Part shown: piece after piece, positions 48,401 through 60,008 of the stretch
Numbering within the stretch: the first letter of the stretch is position 1
Layout: every line of letters starts with the position of its first letter
From: Panicum virgatum
Lineage: Eukaryota; Streptophyta; Magnoliopsida; Poales; Poaceae
Assembly: GCF_016808335.1 (NCBI RefSeq)
Contig: NC_053146.1
Coordinates: 7,789,015-7,853,014 of the forward strand
Length of the DNA: 64,000 nucleotides
Direction: 5' to 3'
The notes under the pieces: generated by a model
Seen by the model: only the letters and a program-made list of their open reading frames with translations
What the model was told of the DNA's origin: nothing
The model's database searches: none
Translations under genes and position numbers: made by a program

Positions 48401-50413
48401 GATGGGCTGAACTCGGCGGGGCTGGACAGAACGGCCTGGACGATGGCGAGGCAAGGCAGAGCTTGGCCAAAGCTCGTGTGTGCGTTGGAAGTGTGGGGCC
48501 AAGGCGAGGGCAAGGCACGGCGCAGATCCAAGTGGTCCGGTGCCGAGAGCACGCGCGTGCATAGACCCTCGGCAAGGCCGAGGTGGCGGCGCGGTGGTCG
48601 GGCCAGCAGCGGCATGGCCACGGTGTGCTCAATGCAAGATGGCGCGGAGCGGCGGCAGAGCAGGGCACGGCAAGGTTGTGCAAGGTGCGGCAGCGCGTGC
48701 GTGGGACTAGGCAGGCACGGTGGCAGTGGCTCGGCGAGCACGAGCAGGGGCTCGTGATGAGGCGTGCGCGCGTGGCATGGCCACGGCGAGGCTGCAGCGG
48801 CAAGGTGGGCGCGTGCGTGAAAAGGGCACGGCCGGTGGTGGCCTCGCTGCGCGGGCAAATGTGCGCACAAGTGTGCACGCCGGGCTTGTACATGGCAAGG
48901 CCATGACAAGGCCGCAGCGGCTCAGTTCATTGTGACGTGCCAAGGGGCGATGCCTAGGCTAGCTGAGGTTCGGGGTAGCGCGCACACGCGCGGGTTTCTG
49001 GTTCCCAGAACCGCGGCGTGGCCATGGCGAGCGTACTCGGTACGGCAGCGCAGGGTAGAGCGCGGACATGGCGGAGCCAAGAGAGGGCAAGGCAGGTGTG
49101 GTCTACGGCGTCACAAGGGTCCCTGCACAAAGAAGGTAGGACTGGGCGATCCTATGGATGGTACGGCGGTCTCATCGGCGGCCAGTGGCAACGCCGGCAG
49201 CGCGAGATTCGGGAACGGTAGGGGTACGGCGTTGCTCACCCGTCGGGCTTGGAGAAGACGGGCTCGGTGCCGTGGCGAGGTGACGCAGAGCAGGCAGAAC
49301 AGCAGCGTCGCGGGAGTCGATCGGGGCGCCGGGTCGACGAAGCTCTGGCGGCGGCGGTCCTCCTCCTCCTCGTGGCTCCGGGTACGGCGGCGTCGGCTCG
49401 ATGTCGAGGCACCAGCAGCGCTCCTGCTCTACCTCGCGGCCGACGGCGTCGAGCTTCTCCTCCTCTCTTCCTTCTCCTCTTCTCCTCCTCTTCCCTCTAC
49501 TCCTTCCCCTTTCCTTCTCTCTTCTCGATTTGTGGCGGCGGCAAGGGAAAAGCTCCCTGGGAGCTCTAGGGTTCCAAGGGCGGCGACCTTGGGTTATATA
49601 GAGGGGGCACGGCTAGGGGCTCGAGACGCGAACGCCGAGCGACGGTCGAGGCTGCTCGGCTCGGGCGCTCGGGGCACGTGGCGTGATCCGGCGGCTCGGC
49701 GCTCTCTCCGCAGGCGCGCGCGGGCGGTCAAGGTGGGGCGCCGGGTATCGTGGCTGATGGGGGCAGCGCAGGCGCGGCCATTGCCCGCGATTCGTCGCGG
49801 AGCGAAGGCGGAGAGGAAAAGCGCGGAGGCGGTGTCGACGCAGAGGCGGTGTCGCTGGGAAGGGGAAAGGGGAATAGGACCCCCTGGCGGGTGGGTCCAG
49901 GCTGGCGGTGACACAGGTGAGGGAGGCGTGAGGTGTTGTTGGGCTGGCAGAGTGGAGCGGCCCAAGAGGGGCTTGGCGGGGCGGTTGACGGGCCAAGGCA
50001 GCAGGCTGGGCCGCGGTGGCGTGGGCAGCTGGGCCAGGCTGGTGTGGGCTGGTTTGGTGAAACCGGGCCAGGCTGGGTTGGATTGGTTAGTAGGCTTGGC
50101 CCAAGTTAGTATAGGGGTTAGTTAGTATTTTGTAAATAATTTGAATGGTCCAATTCAAATTATTTGCCACTCAAGTTCAAACAAAAATTATTCGAATCCA
50201 AAAAGAAACAAGGTAGATACAAACAAACTCCAACTCCAAATGTTTCCACGCTAGCAAAACATTATCCTTAATTATAAACAAATTTTTTTAATTACTAGGA
50301 TTTTGAGGAGGCAGAAATCCTACTTAGGTTGATATTTACAGCATTGCCACGAATTTTTTTGAAATTCACATTTTTCGACTATTTAACATTCCGGAAAAAT
50401 CCGGGATGTTACA
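45408..50413 (-). mobile_element. 5.0-kb solo-LTR-like unit, family A copy 2
   Basis: It starts TGAAACAGACCGG and ends GGGATGTTACA, with the perfect target duplication AATTT at 45403-45407 and 50414-50418. It is co-linear with copy 1 (1202-6207). Shared stretches include tgatagtccct(g/a)gatcagtagctatc, the tgcaagctt block, and the G-box/bZIP/W-box cluster. The GC-rich block at 47600-50060 differs more strongly. No retrotransposon proteins are encoded. Long frames here, including a 397-codon one at 48932-50125, are low-complexity products of GC-rich DNA. Confidence 0.82.
47357..47500. promoter_or_regulatory. Cluster of G-box, TGACGTCA and W-box motifs, copy 2
   Basis: Two CACGTG (47357-47362, 47380-47385), three TGACGTCA (47392-47399, 47414-47421, 47463-47470) and four TTGAC/GTCAA cores (47474-47500) lie in the same order as at 3111-3242. 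Confidence 0.6.
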
Positions 50414-50418
50414 AATTT

Positions 50419-51667
50419 CTCAAGTTTTTCAGTTACGGTTTCATTTTTTATATATGGCGCTATATGTATGAAGTTTTTACCAATGAAATATGTCATAGCT
50501 GCTCCGGATACTGTTGTATTTTTTCTTATGTATCTGTTGCTATCATTAGGGCTAGTGTTTAGAAATGTGGATTAGTAAGCTTGTTGCTGTGTTTCTATAT
50601 ATGCTACTATTAATAGGGTTGTTTAGAAATGTCAGGTGAATAAGCTCATTGCTACTTAGGATACTATTGTTTTGGTTCTATATCTGTTGTCGCTCGATGC
50701 ATGTGACCTAAATTTTAGTCACTCCACATCCACCCAATTTGTTATTTTTATTGTCTATAATTTTCTAGTGTATGGTTAAATGATATGTTTGTATCCCTTC
50801 TGAAATTATAGCTTTGCCCTCTAGCAATTTTCTTTTTATTGTTAAGCAATTTACATATCATGCATAAGCCATCTGTGTCCATTTTAGTTTTGTGCTCACT
50901 ATGTTTTTTGTTTTATGTTTCTGGGGGGTTGGCGCAAGTTCAATAACGATACAACATCTGCACATGATATGATTTGGGTGATTCAGAACTGCCGGCCACC
51001 AATTTTATTTAGCTTTGTGCTAGTTGAATTGACATCTTCCTGATTTTCCCCCTTTAATTGATAGGTCTGTATTCAGTAAACATGTTGGTCTACTGATCAA
51101 TTTCAAGCAAAAATCCATTCCTACTTTTAGCATTTCATATTCTGATTATTTGCCCTCTTTTATCAATATTCCATTTGAAAGAAAAAAATAGTATTAATAC
51201 TGATTCAATTTTATTTTGGTGCCATAGCAGGCTCACACAAATTCGATGATGGTGCCAGCCTATATTTTTTTGGTGCTAGAGAGTGAGGCTTGAAGACTTG
51301 CTTTGTCTCAATGTTTATAGTGAAAAGGACACGGCTAACGTGCGGCCGGCCCGTAAGGCCGCCCCAATTAGGAAAGACAAATAGAATAAGCAAATTCTAC
51401 TTTTCATATATAGTAAATCACACCGGTCAATACAACAGTATGGCATATCGAGCATTTTTCACGCTACAATCAAACCCACCACAGCCTCTTCTAATCTGCT
51501 CCCTTCTGTACACTTTTTTACTTCACTAATACTACCAATTCAACCCAAAGTTATACAATGAAGCAACTTTTTGGTACCTTATAAGCAACGTTAAAGAACT
51601 CTAAGAAAATTAAAACATGTACAAAGGTATTTTTCACTAGGTAACGACTCTACTGCAGCCAGCCGTA
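50419..51667. other. Unassigned AT-rich stretch
   Basis: This is the other side of the family A copy 2 insertion and the left flank of segmental duplication copy 2. No gene, RNA or complete transposon is recognised. Confidence 0.3.
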
Positions 51668-54600
51668 AATTGTTGGGAGTCACGTGTAAAAGCCTGGATT
51701 TCTTTTATTTGCAAGGTGATGTAATCAATTATTAAAGCAATAATATTTTTTTAAAAATGAAGTTTTAAACATCAAGCAACTACAATATAAATTTCTAATA
51801 CCGATACTAATTTTAGGATTTTCCCGCCTCCTATTTTAACTTTTGAATTGTCGCCCTCTTTTTCTTAAAAAAAAGGAGAGAACAAACTGTCTGTGATATC
51901 TTTTGTCACGTACGGCTTCAGCTTCTTGAAATGCCTTTTCATTTACTACCACAAAAATATAGTTCAACCATAGTCCATAGATATCTAAGATATGTGCACA
52001 GCTGGAGAAGACAAATATTGGACTCCAGAAGTAGACTAGAGTAGTTTACAAGTGAACAGATTTGACTTCAATAAAAAAGCACTGAAGTAGTGCCTCTTTT
52101 TAATTACTGGCACTGGTAGTATAGGGTTGTATGAAAAGGCCAATGATATTATTATATAGGTCTACTATGCCTGACGTAGGGCGGCTGGATACGACAAAAC
52201 ACCTGGACGTCATCATCCTTGATCTGTCCATCTGCACACTCGACAGTTTACAAATCAGCAAAACTTTAATTATTAGCCTTCTGTGTAGATATATAATCTA
52301 CGTCTGATCTGGACTATACAAATACAAAATATAATCTGTTGCTCTCTATCTATCTGATGTCTTATCAACAAATTTGAGAAGAGAGAGAAAGGCAAAGTTT
52401 GCAGTTTGGGTTAGTATTGTTGCAATATATTTATCGAAAATCTTTCACTATATATACAGACAGTATAATATTATTGGCGCAATCAATCATCACATCTTGT
52501 GAGAGTCAACTTAATTTCTGCAGAAAAGAAGCTATAACTGATCCAAAAAAGTATCACAATTAAACTAATAGATTGTATATAATTAATGTGTAGGGTCAGT
52601 GAGCCAAAATTAAATATTAAACATTCTGTCCGAACTAGAAAAATGTTGCCCGGTCATCAGTTGTCGCACCTATATACAACCTAATCAGGTGGGCGGTGCA
52701 AGCTGTCGCATATTGCAAAATATCTGAACTAGGGAAGAGTAACAAAAGACTGTATTCATGCTTTATTTTCTGGTTATCAATACTAGCTAGCCTAATTGCG
52801 TGTATGTGTCAACTTGAAAACATAATGTGATGGGTTTACTTAGTGTATCCTGCATGCAATAAAAAGGAGGTTACTTCCCAAGGAAACTTAAAAGGTGTCC
52901 GGGAAACACTTCTTTGGTAACTCTCATTTTTTTGCCCCTTTGACCGCCCTTGATGTAGAAGGGATCTTTTTTTTTTGAGAGCAGATGTAGAAGTGATCTC
53001 TTTCAGACCTTGCGGGCTTAATGTGATCTGTACCTGATGGCATCTGCATATGCATGTGCATCTTTGGAGAAGCACAGATCGATGAAGCTGTAAGTGATTA
53101 ATTAATAAAAGAGCAGCATATAACTCACTGATGATAGGATCTGAACATGATGATTACTTGTTAATGCGTCGATAGGCAGTAGAGAGGTCATACAAATATT
53201 TGTGTAGCCTGTACTTCTTTTCTTGCGATAGTATAATAAGGGCAAAGTAGTGCTAGATTTGCGGAAAGAGTTCCTAACTCCAGATGAACAGTTAATGTAA
53301 TGCATGCTACTAATGGAGTCTATACACTGAACCTGCTGGCTCCATCCTCCATGATAGCATACCATTCTTTAGGACAACATGAGTATTGTAAATTATCTGT
53401 TTGTTCTATCTGCTATGCACTTACTAGGTAGCTGCCATACCACAAGTCGGGTTTTTTTTTTTAAGATGAAAGTAGATAAAAGCAAACCAATAACTAAGTT
53501 GTGCAAAGTTAACATTTTTTCTCATGAAAATTACCCAAAACAACGAGCTGCTGGTCTAGGAAGTTTTGAGTTGCTCTTTACTAATTTGATGGATAAACTG
53601 AAAGCGATATAGTAGAAAAAGGAAATCAACTATTAACTTGTGATCTCTCAACTTTATGGAATTTCTAGTATTATGTTTTCACATCTAATATGAAATGTAA
53701 TTTTAATTATATCAATGTTTTTGAGCTAACTCTTATTAATTAACTCAAGGTCCTTGAGTTCCTCAAATTAAAACTAGATGCTTTCCACTTAATTAAACTG
53801 CAGCTACAATCTATTGAGTATACATTTAGGAATGGATTCTATGTACACAATCCATTTTTTCACAGGATAAGTTTTTAACAACTGAGATTTGCTGTAGTAG
53901 ATGAAAAATTGAGTTTCTGAGCTCATATTTTCAGGGGAAAAATAAAATGTTTTTATCACATAAGAATAAGGAAGGACCCAAGCATCTTTGGTATGGAAGA
54001 TGTTCTCGGAATGGAAAACATGGTTTCAGGGTAGATGCAAGATTAGAACCCGCAAAACTGGGATAATTTTTCCATTCACAGAACTGTAAAAATTTGGGGA
54101 TAGTTTTTGATCGATGTCTATAGTATTCAATCACTTTCCTCCACCCATGTGCATAGATCTGTACATATTCAAAAAACATTAAATTTGAAGAAAAAATTCC
54201 ATATTTGCGTATATATGTAATTTAGGTGATTGAAAGGTCGATAAGAATTTGTTGGAGATCTAGCAATGTGTATACAGTTTAGAACCTTTAGAGGTATATA
54301 TATATCAAACACAGAACAGAAAAAACAAAAATGTACCAACCTATAACCTTGTTACTAGTTACAGGTTTCAACAACAATGGCTGCAAGCCTGCAACACTAA
54401 TAATGACAGCATCGTCCCAGCTAAATTGGATAAGTAGCAGGATGACCTTCATGTGCTTGAGCCACCCAAACGACCTCAAGCGTGGCAAGAACCTATGACA
54501 ACGAATCCAGACAAAATTGCAGATGCATTTCATTCAACTCCTCAATGGAAGCACAAGCCACTTCTACAAGATTCACCACTACATTGTCTTAGTTTGATGT

Positions 54601-54825
54601 GAGAAAATTGAAAAATAAATTCTATGGCATGTATATGGTAGCTGCGAAGCCTCTTATTCTGACTCAGGATGGAAATAAAAATAAATTTAAATGAATTGAC
54701 TACGAGAGAATGGATGAATTGAACCAAGTAAAAACTAGCAAAAGCGCATGCGACGAGCGCACGACCGGCCTGTTGTCAATGTGTATAGGGTGTGTGCGTG
54801 CGCCGTGCGTTCTTCTATCGGAAAT

Positions 54826-55872
54826 TCAGGTGTCAGTGAATGATGGATGACACAGATGATCGCCGCTGAATGGGTTCCCTAGCTCATTGGTCGGATAGAG
54901 CGAGAGCAGCTCCTCCAAGTAATCCGCCCCAAGGTCCTCCAGCTCCAGCACGGAAGCAGCCGGAGCAGCAGCCTGGTTTCGCTTGCCATGCCCGTGGCTG
55001 CTCGGCGGCGCCGTCATCTGTTCCTTGCCGGCGTCCGCCTTCTTGCTCCGGGGCTGGCGCTTGCGGAGGCAGTGCCGCCGCTTGAGCGCCATCACCGGCG
55101 AGTCCCCCGCGGCGGCGCCGGTGGCGGTGAGCCCCAGCGCGCGCAGCGACTCCTGCACGTGCTCGACGCGGAAGTTGAGCACCGCGGCAGGGCCGCGCAT
55201 GGAGTAGGCGGCCTGGTCGTAGGCGAGCGCGGCGGCCTCGGGGGTGTCGAAGGTGCCGATCCAGACGCGCTCGCCGTTGCGCGTGGAGTCCCGTATCTCC
55301 GCCGCGTACTTGCCCCACGGCCGCTTCCGCACCCCGATCAGCGGCGCGTCGTCGTCGGCCGCCTGATGGCCGGCCTGCGGCAGGAAATAGCCGCAGCCGC
55401 CGCCGCTCGATCCGTCGGCGGCGCCGGGTCGCGCCGTCGCCGACGAAGCACTGGAGGAGGCGGAGCTGCTGGAGGTGGTTGTGGAGATGGGGGCCCCTCC
55501 CATGAGGGCGCTGAACCGATCCATGTCCGCCACGCCCACGCTGTCTACTCGGTAGGTGTAGCGTTCGTCGTCCATGCCGCTGCCGAAATGCAGCAGCTGC
55601 ATTTGGTGGTGGTTGGAGGGTGCGGCGGCGCCGGACGACGACCAGCTGGCGGCTGCAGATGAGGATGAATGGTAGTAGTAGTCGCCACTATACGTGTGAG
55701 GATCGTATGTGGAGAACGGCTGGAAGCCGGCGGAGGCGTCCATGGCGCCGCCGCCGCCGTCGTAGTGTTGTTGGAAGCTGTAGTGGCTGTCACAATGCGC
55801 GTAGGCGGCGGCGGCGGCGGCGACGGCGTGGCCATAGTAGTAGCTGGTGTCGAAATGAGACTCCATGATCAC
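54826..55872 (-). CDS. AP2/ERF-domain transcription factor
   Basis: A single-exon gene of 348 codons. ERF proteins are nuclear factors that bind GCC-box DNA and control ethylene, jasmonate and stress genes. The AP2/ERF domain spans about residues 179-236 ([39 protein letters not shown]), with the Ala and Asp in AAEIRD typical of the ERF rather than DREB subfamily. A basic stretch at 264-278 is a likely nuclear signal. [17 protein letters not shown] at 309-325 is an EDLL-type acidic activation motif, which points to group IX (ERF1-like). The N-terminus is rich in Tyr, Ser, Ala and His. Two ATGs lie six bases apart; translation may start at residue 1 or 3. A TATA box lies about 160 bp upstream. 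The paralogue at 20994-22003 is frameshifted, so this looks like the working copy. The target genes cannot be read from sequence. Confidence 0.93.
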   Translation of the reverse strand: MIMESHFDTSYYYGHAVAAAAAAYAHCDSHYSFQQHYDGGGGAMDASAGFQPFSTYDPHTYSGDYYYHSSSSAAASWSSSGAAAPSNHHQMQLLHFGSGMDDERYTYRVDSVGVADMDRFSALMGGAPISTTTSSSSASSSASSATARPGAADGSSGGGCGYFLPQAGHQAADDDAPLIGVRKRPWGKYAAEIRDSTRNGERVWIGTFDTPEAAALAYDQAAYSMRGPAAVLNFRVEHVQESLRALGLTATGAAAGDSPVMALKRRHCLRKRQPRSKKADAGKEQMTAPPSSHGHGKRNQAAAPAASVLELEDLGADYLEELLSLYPTNELGNPFSGDHLCHPSFTDT

Positions 55873-56026
55873 ACGCTCTCACCTCCGGAGTTTGTCCAAA
55901 TTTGGGGCAATTGATGTGTCGAGCTAGCTAGCTAGAGTATGATGTGGTCCAACGCAAGACGCAACGAACGAGTATGTAGTAGTCTAGCTATGGCTACCTT
56001 AACAATTTAGCCCGCGGTCTAGGTGC

Positions 56027-56036
56027 TTATTTATAC
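56027..56036 (-). promoter_or_regulatory. TATA box of ERF copy 2
   Basis: On the minus strand tataaataag lies about 155 bp upstream of the ATG. It differs from copy 1 (tatataag) by a small indel, so the two core promoters are not identical. Confidence 0.55.
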
Positions 56037-56437
56037 ACACAATTCTTGTACCGCATTTCGATTAGCCTAATTTGATGATTGTTTAGTTTTGACTTGGGGT
56101 TCGATCGAGTCCAACGACAGGGGACAACCACAGCTCCACCTCCACTTGATTTCAAATTTTTATTTTTTTGCGGTACATTTCAGAAATATGAAAATACGAG
56201 GGTCAGCATTTTCTCCTCAACCGGTATAGAGCGGGAGAAACATTTGATATTAACTTATTAAGATAACTAACCGTGCCCATCCATTCCTCGATTACTTGAA
56301 CATTTATTTCGTAATTTTACCAGTCTAATTTATTAGTTTCCAATCTTTTCCATCATAAAAAATCGTTTGCAATCCAACCATCCACATATGGATCCTGTTA
56401 GAACCAACCTATACCTGCCATCCTATCAAAATATTAA

Positions 56438-57184
56438 GGGTAATGTCCGTTTTTAACCATGAACTATCATCGTCCGATTTTCTACCCATAACTACAAAAC
56501 CGGACACTCTACACCAACCAACTATAAAAACCGTGTAGAGTACCTCCTCAAGGCGAAACCACCCGATTTTGGTCCACGTCACCAGTCCGACGTGGCGTTA
56601 GTGGCCACGTCAGCTTTTCTTCTTTTACCATCTCCTCTCTCTTTATCTCACAGACAGGTGGACCACCTCCCCCTCTCTCTGTTAGACCATGGCCACGGCA
56701 CAACGACGGGCACGACGGCCAGCTCGCCACCGACATTGGGGACCCGGCCACACAACTTCTCCTAGGCTCGTCCGCGGCGAGGCACCTTCCCTTCCTCCTC
56801 TGCCATCACCCACTACCGTCACCGACTTTACCTAGCTACTGCTGCCGCGTCCTCCCCGGTGCTCCCACTTGCCCTCGTGCTCCGCCAAAGCCTACCCAAC
56901 CCCCGGCGTGCTCGCTCCTCCCGGCCCCACCCTCCCCCGCCGCCGCGCGTAGGCTCCTCCGCTCGATCCACCACCTCCGCTTGCGCGCAGGTAAATGGAG
57001 AAAAACTGATGTGGCCACATGCGCCATGTCGGACAAGTGACATGGACCAAAACTGAGCGGTTTCAGTTCAAGGGGGTAATCTGAACGGTTTTGATAGTTG
57101 GCTGGTGCAGGATGTCCAATTTTGTAGTTCTGTGTTGAAAATCGGATGATTGTAGTAGTTCAGGTTGAAAATTTGACTTTACCC
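56438..57184. mobile_element. Non-autonomous Mutator-like element, copy 2
   Basis: This is the same element and same 9-bp AAATATTAA flanks (56429-56437, 57185-57193) as at 22696-23443. It is 747 bp long and differs by scattered substitutions. Confidence 0.82.
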
Positions 57185-58468
57185 AAATATTAATAGTATC
57201 ATAACTAGGCATATAAATCCTCCCTTATCAGTTACCATCATACCGGCAGTGGTGAATACCAAATAACTACACTACATGTATTGTGTCCCAACCTCGTTTG
57301 CGTGGAAGAAAACACCAGTGACTACAATAGAACAAAAGATTCATTGTTTTCAAACAGCTAAGTAATTTGTTATTAATAGATTTGGAACTAATCGTACCAG
57401 ATTATTAAGTAGCAACAAGTCCTGTACAAAGATAAATTGTGCTCAACACTGATTAATATCGTCTAGAAAATGTTGCTTTGTATCTCCAAAATTATCTGAA
57501 CTTCAACTTAAAGTCATGCGATCAAGCTCCCCATCACCATGCCCGTGCCATGCTATATATGTAAATATGGATTTTTCTAGTGTAGGCAAGGCTAGGACCT
57601 CAATTTCTTGGGCGCCTATTTCAAACCAAAGCAAAGCAATAAGCAACCCTTGAACCCCTCCACATCACAACTGATGAGTCAAGCGGGGTGATGAACTTTG
57701 AAAGTCATATATATAAAGAGTATAATTTGCTCACTAAATCACCAAAATATCATTCCACTTGAATCATACAACCCAAACTCCGCACCGCCAACTTTTTTAA
57801 GACACAATTTTAGAATTTGTCATCATCTTCAACAAGGGGAGAACATTGACCCCAAACGATTGTTGCCCCAAAATTGAACAATTGTACTAGCTAATAACTA
57901 GAAATAATATCTCTCGAAGCAACAAAGAAGCTGCGGTGGAAGAATAATAAACTGGTCTGTTTGTTTTGTTCTTGTCTCACTTTATAGAGGCATATATATG
58001 GAGTTGCCTCAGGGCAGACCATGCACGCATATCTGGAACAGATAGACCTATCAAAGGCATATCTGGTTCTTGGAAGCAACCAGTAGCACGTGAAGGATCT
58101 ATGTATGGCTCTAGCCGGCTGCTACGGAGAGCTAGAAGCAATTTACATATATAGGACATTTCCTATTTTTATACTAGCTAGTATGTAGGGATAGAAGATG
58201 CTGAAAGGACAAGGTAGCGTCTGCCAGTGAATTTATATAATTGTTGACATATATAGTTGTGTCGTAAGCTAAGAGTACTACGTTCCCTAGATAATAAATT
58301 CAGAGACAAAAAAGAACAACGACTGAGAAAATTCATATTTTAATATAATCACGCATTAATGCGCGCATTCTTAGAAGAGGGCAAGCAAATGGCACATAAA
58401 ACCTCCATGTCCATACAGAAGGGCCCCTCGGCCTCATATGTCATTCCCAGGATGGATGTCATAAAACT

Positions 58469-58613
58469 CTGTTTGCTTGGCTTGTCAGCCAATTAGCCAG
58501 CAGTGTTTTTCTCTTATACCAAATCAGCACCAGCCACCAGCCACTAGTCAGCCAGCAGTACTTTGTTTTCATAACAAATTAACACCAGCCACTAGCCACA
58601 GCCAAACGAACAG
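58469..58613. mobile_element. Short MITE, complete copy
   Basis: The 145-bp unit has 14-bp terminal inverted repeats with two mismatches (ctgtttgcttggct and agccaaacgaacag). Its interior has the 'cagcaccagccaccagccac' words common in a grass MITE family. The right 55 bp have no counterpart at the first copy, which is cut at 24877. Confidence 0.65.
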
Positions 58614-59309
58614 TGTTGATACTTAATTAGTTCATGTAGTGTTATCACTCAGCAACTTCCCTCAGGAAAAATTAATCTGTTAACGACACAAACCACCAAC
58701 ATAGTTATATTTGTATGCTAGATTTGAGGAGATTCCACCAGGGTTTCCTCCGTATAATAACCATCGAATCCTGCCGCCAGCTTAGCGCGCACACATAGGG
58801 GGTGTTTGCAAGTTCATTGAACTGAACTACGCTGGTGATACTAAACATGAAGTAGTGCAGGGTATCTATTCGTCACCCTTATCATTTAATAAGGGATCAA
58901 AATGATCCCTATATACACATATACTATCAATTATGCCAGTGCATTGTTACGAACAAAGTTGGTATAAATATCGGATACATATAGGTACCCGTGTGTTAAT
59001 TTGTATGAATTTACGTGATCGAGTCGTGTACGGAGGGGATGTTCCGACACACATACGAGATGGACTAAGGTCCACCTATCAATGACACGAGACGGACCAA
59101 ACCAAAAATTTAGGTGGAAACCATACTTGGTTTAGAAGTAGGTATAAATATAGATTATAGCGATGTGATTCTCCACAGCTAATCTCAACTGATGCGGTTA
59201 GATTATTATATGTATACCTAGATTACGGTGCTGGGTTCCTCTTTGGTTCATATCAAGCTGGTTTTCAATGTTCAACTCTACATAATCGGCATCTCGATCG
59301 ACTGCATGT
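58614..59309. other. Intergenic stretch
   Basis: No gene, RNA or defined repeat is recognised between the MITE and the CACTA terminus. Confidence 0.3.
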
Positions 59310-59329
59310 CACTACTACAAAAACGTTGA

Positions 59330-59548
59330 TTTGTCCCGGTTGGGAAACCGCTGTTGTCCCGGTTTCCCAACCGGGAACGCCAGTCCGGGACAAAAGGGGT
59401 GCCCTTTTGTCCCGGGTCTGGCAACCGGGACAGAAGAGGACCTTTTGTCCCGGTTGGTAACACCAACCGGGACAAAAGGTGCAGCCAGCGCCCACGTGGC
59501 TGGCGCACCCTTTTGTCCCGGTTGGTGTTACCAACCGGGACAAAATGT
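59330..59548. repeat. CACTA subterminal palindromes
   Basis: Hairpin 1 has 18-bp perfect arms (59441-59458, 59462-59479) around a 3-base loop. Hairpin 2 has 16-bp perfect arms (59511-59526, 59530-59545). The two hairpins are also inverted relative to each other around a 'gccagcgcccacgtggctggc' centre, making a larger fold-back. Earlier gtcccggttggg/cccaaccgggac units lie at 59333-59400. In En/Spm such repeats bind the element's own TnpA-type protein. Confidence 0.85.
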
Positions 59549-60008
59549 CTCTTTTTTTTCATGTTTTTCTTTTCTCAATTCTTTTTCTATTTCAATTATA
59601 CTTTTGCATTTCAATTAAACTTATGTATTGGAATTCAGTGTGTATGATCTCCACTAATATATACATATATATATATAGTTACTTATATAATATTTTTCCT
59701 AGATAGTTTTCATATATAAATTAATTCACTTATATATATATGTATACACATATCTATACATGTGAATTCCTTTACATATGAAAATGTCTAGGACCAATAT
59801 TATATAAATATATATATACACATATATATTATTGGAGTGCTTATATATATAATACATACATACTCCATCATATTTGCATAGGTATATTCGTTCTTAATTA
59901 CATAGTAGAATTCGCCTTTTGGAAATTTAATACATACATACATACTCATAAATAGAAATTTAATACATAGACACACATATATATTTACATAGTTATATTC
60001 GTTCTTAA

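Larger units (their letters stand above)
51668..58558. repeat. Segmental duplication, copy 2 (contains intact ERF)
   Basis: It is co-linear with 17823-24877. It keeps the complete ERF reading frame and runs through an intact MITE whose other copy is cut exactly at the edge of the similarity. Apart from the ERF gene and the two transposons listed, the sequence is non-coding (51668-54825 and 57194-58468). Confidence 0.92.

Noticed and set aside
48932..50125. A 397-codon open frame, plus long frames on both strands at 48166-48909.
   Set aside because: They sit in the GC-rich middle of a solo-LTR-like unit, overlap long frames on the other strand, are Arg/Ala/Gly/Pro-rich, and have no domain. 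They are not conserved in copy 1 of the unit.
54988..55662. A 224-codon frame antisense to the intact ERF gene, and its counterpart at 21156-21683.
   Set aside because: It is a mirror of the AP2-coding strand, caused by GC bias. It has no domain of its own.
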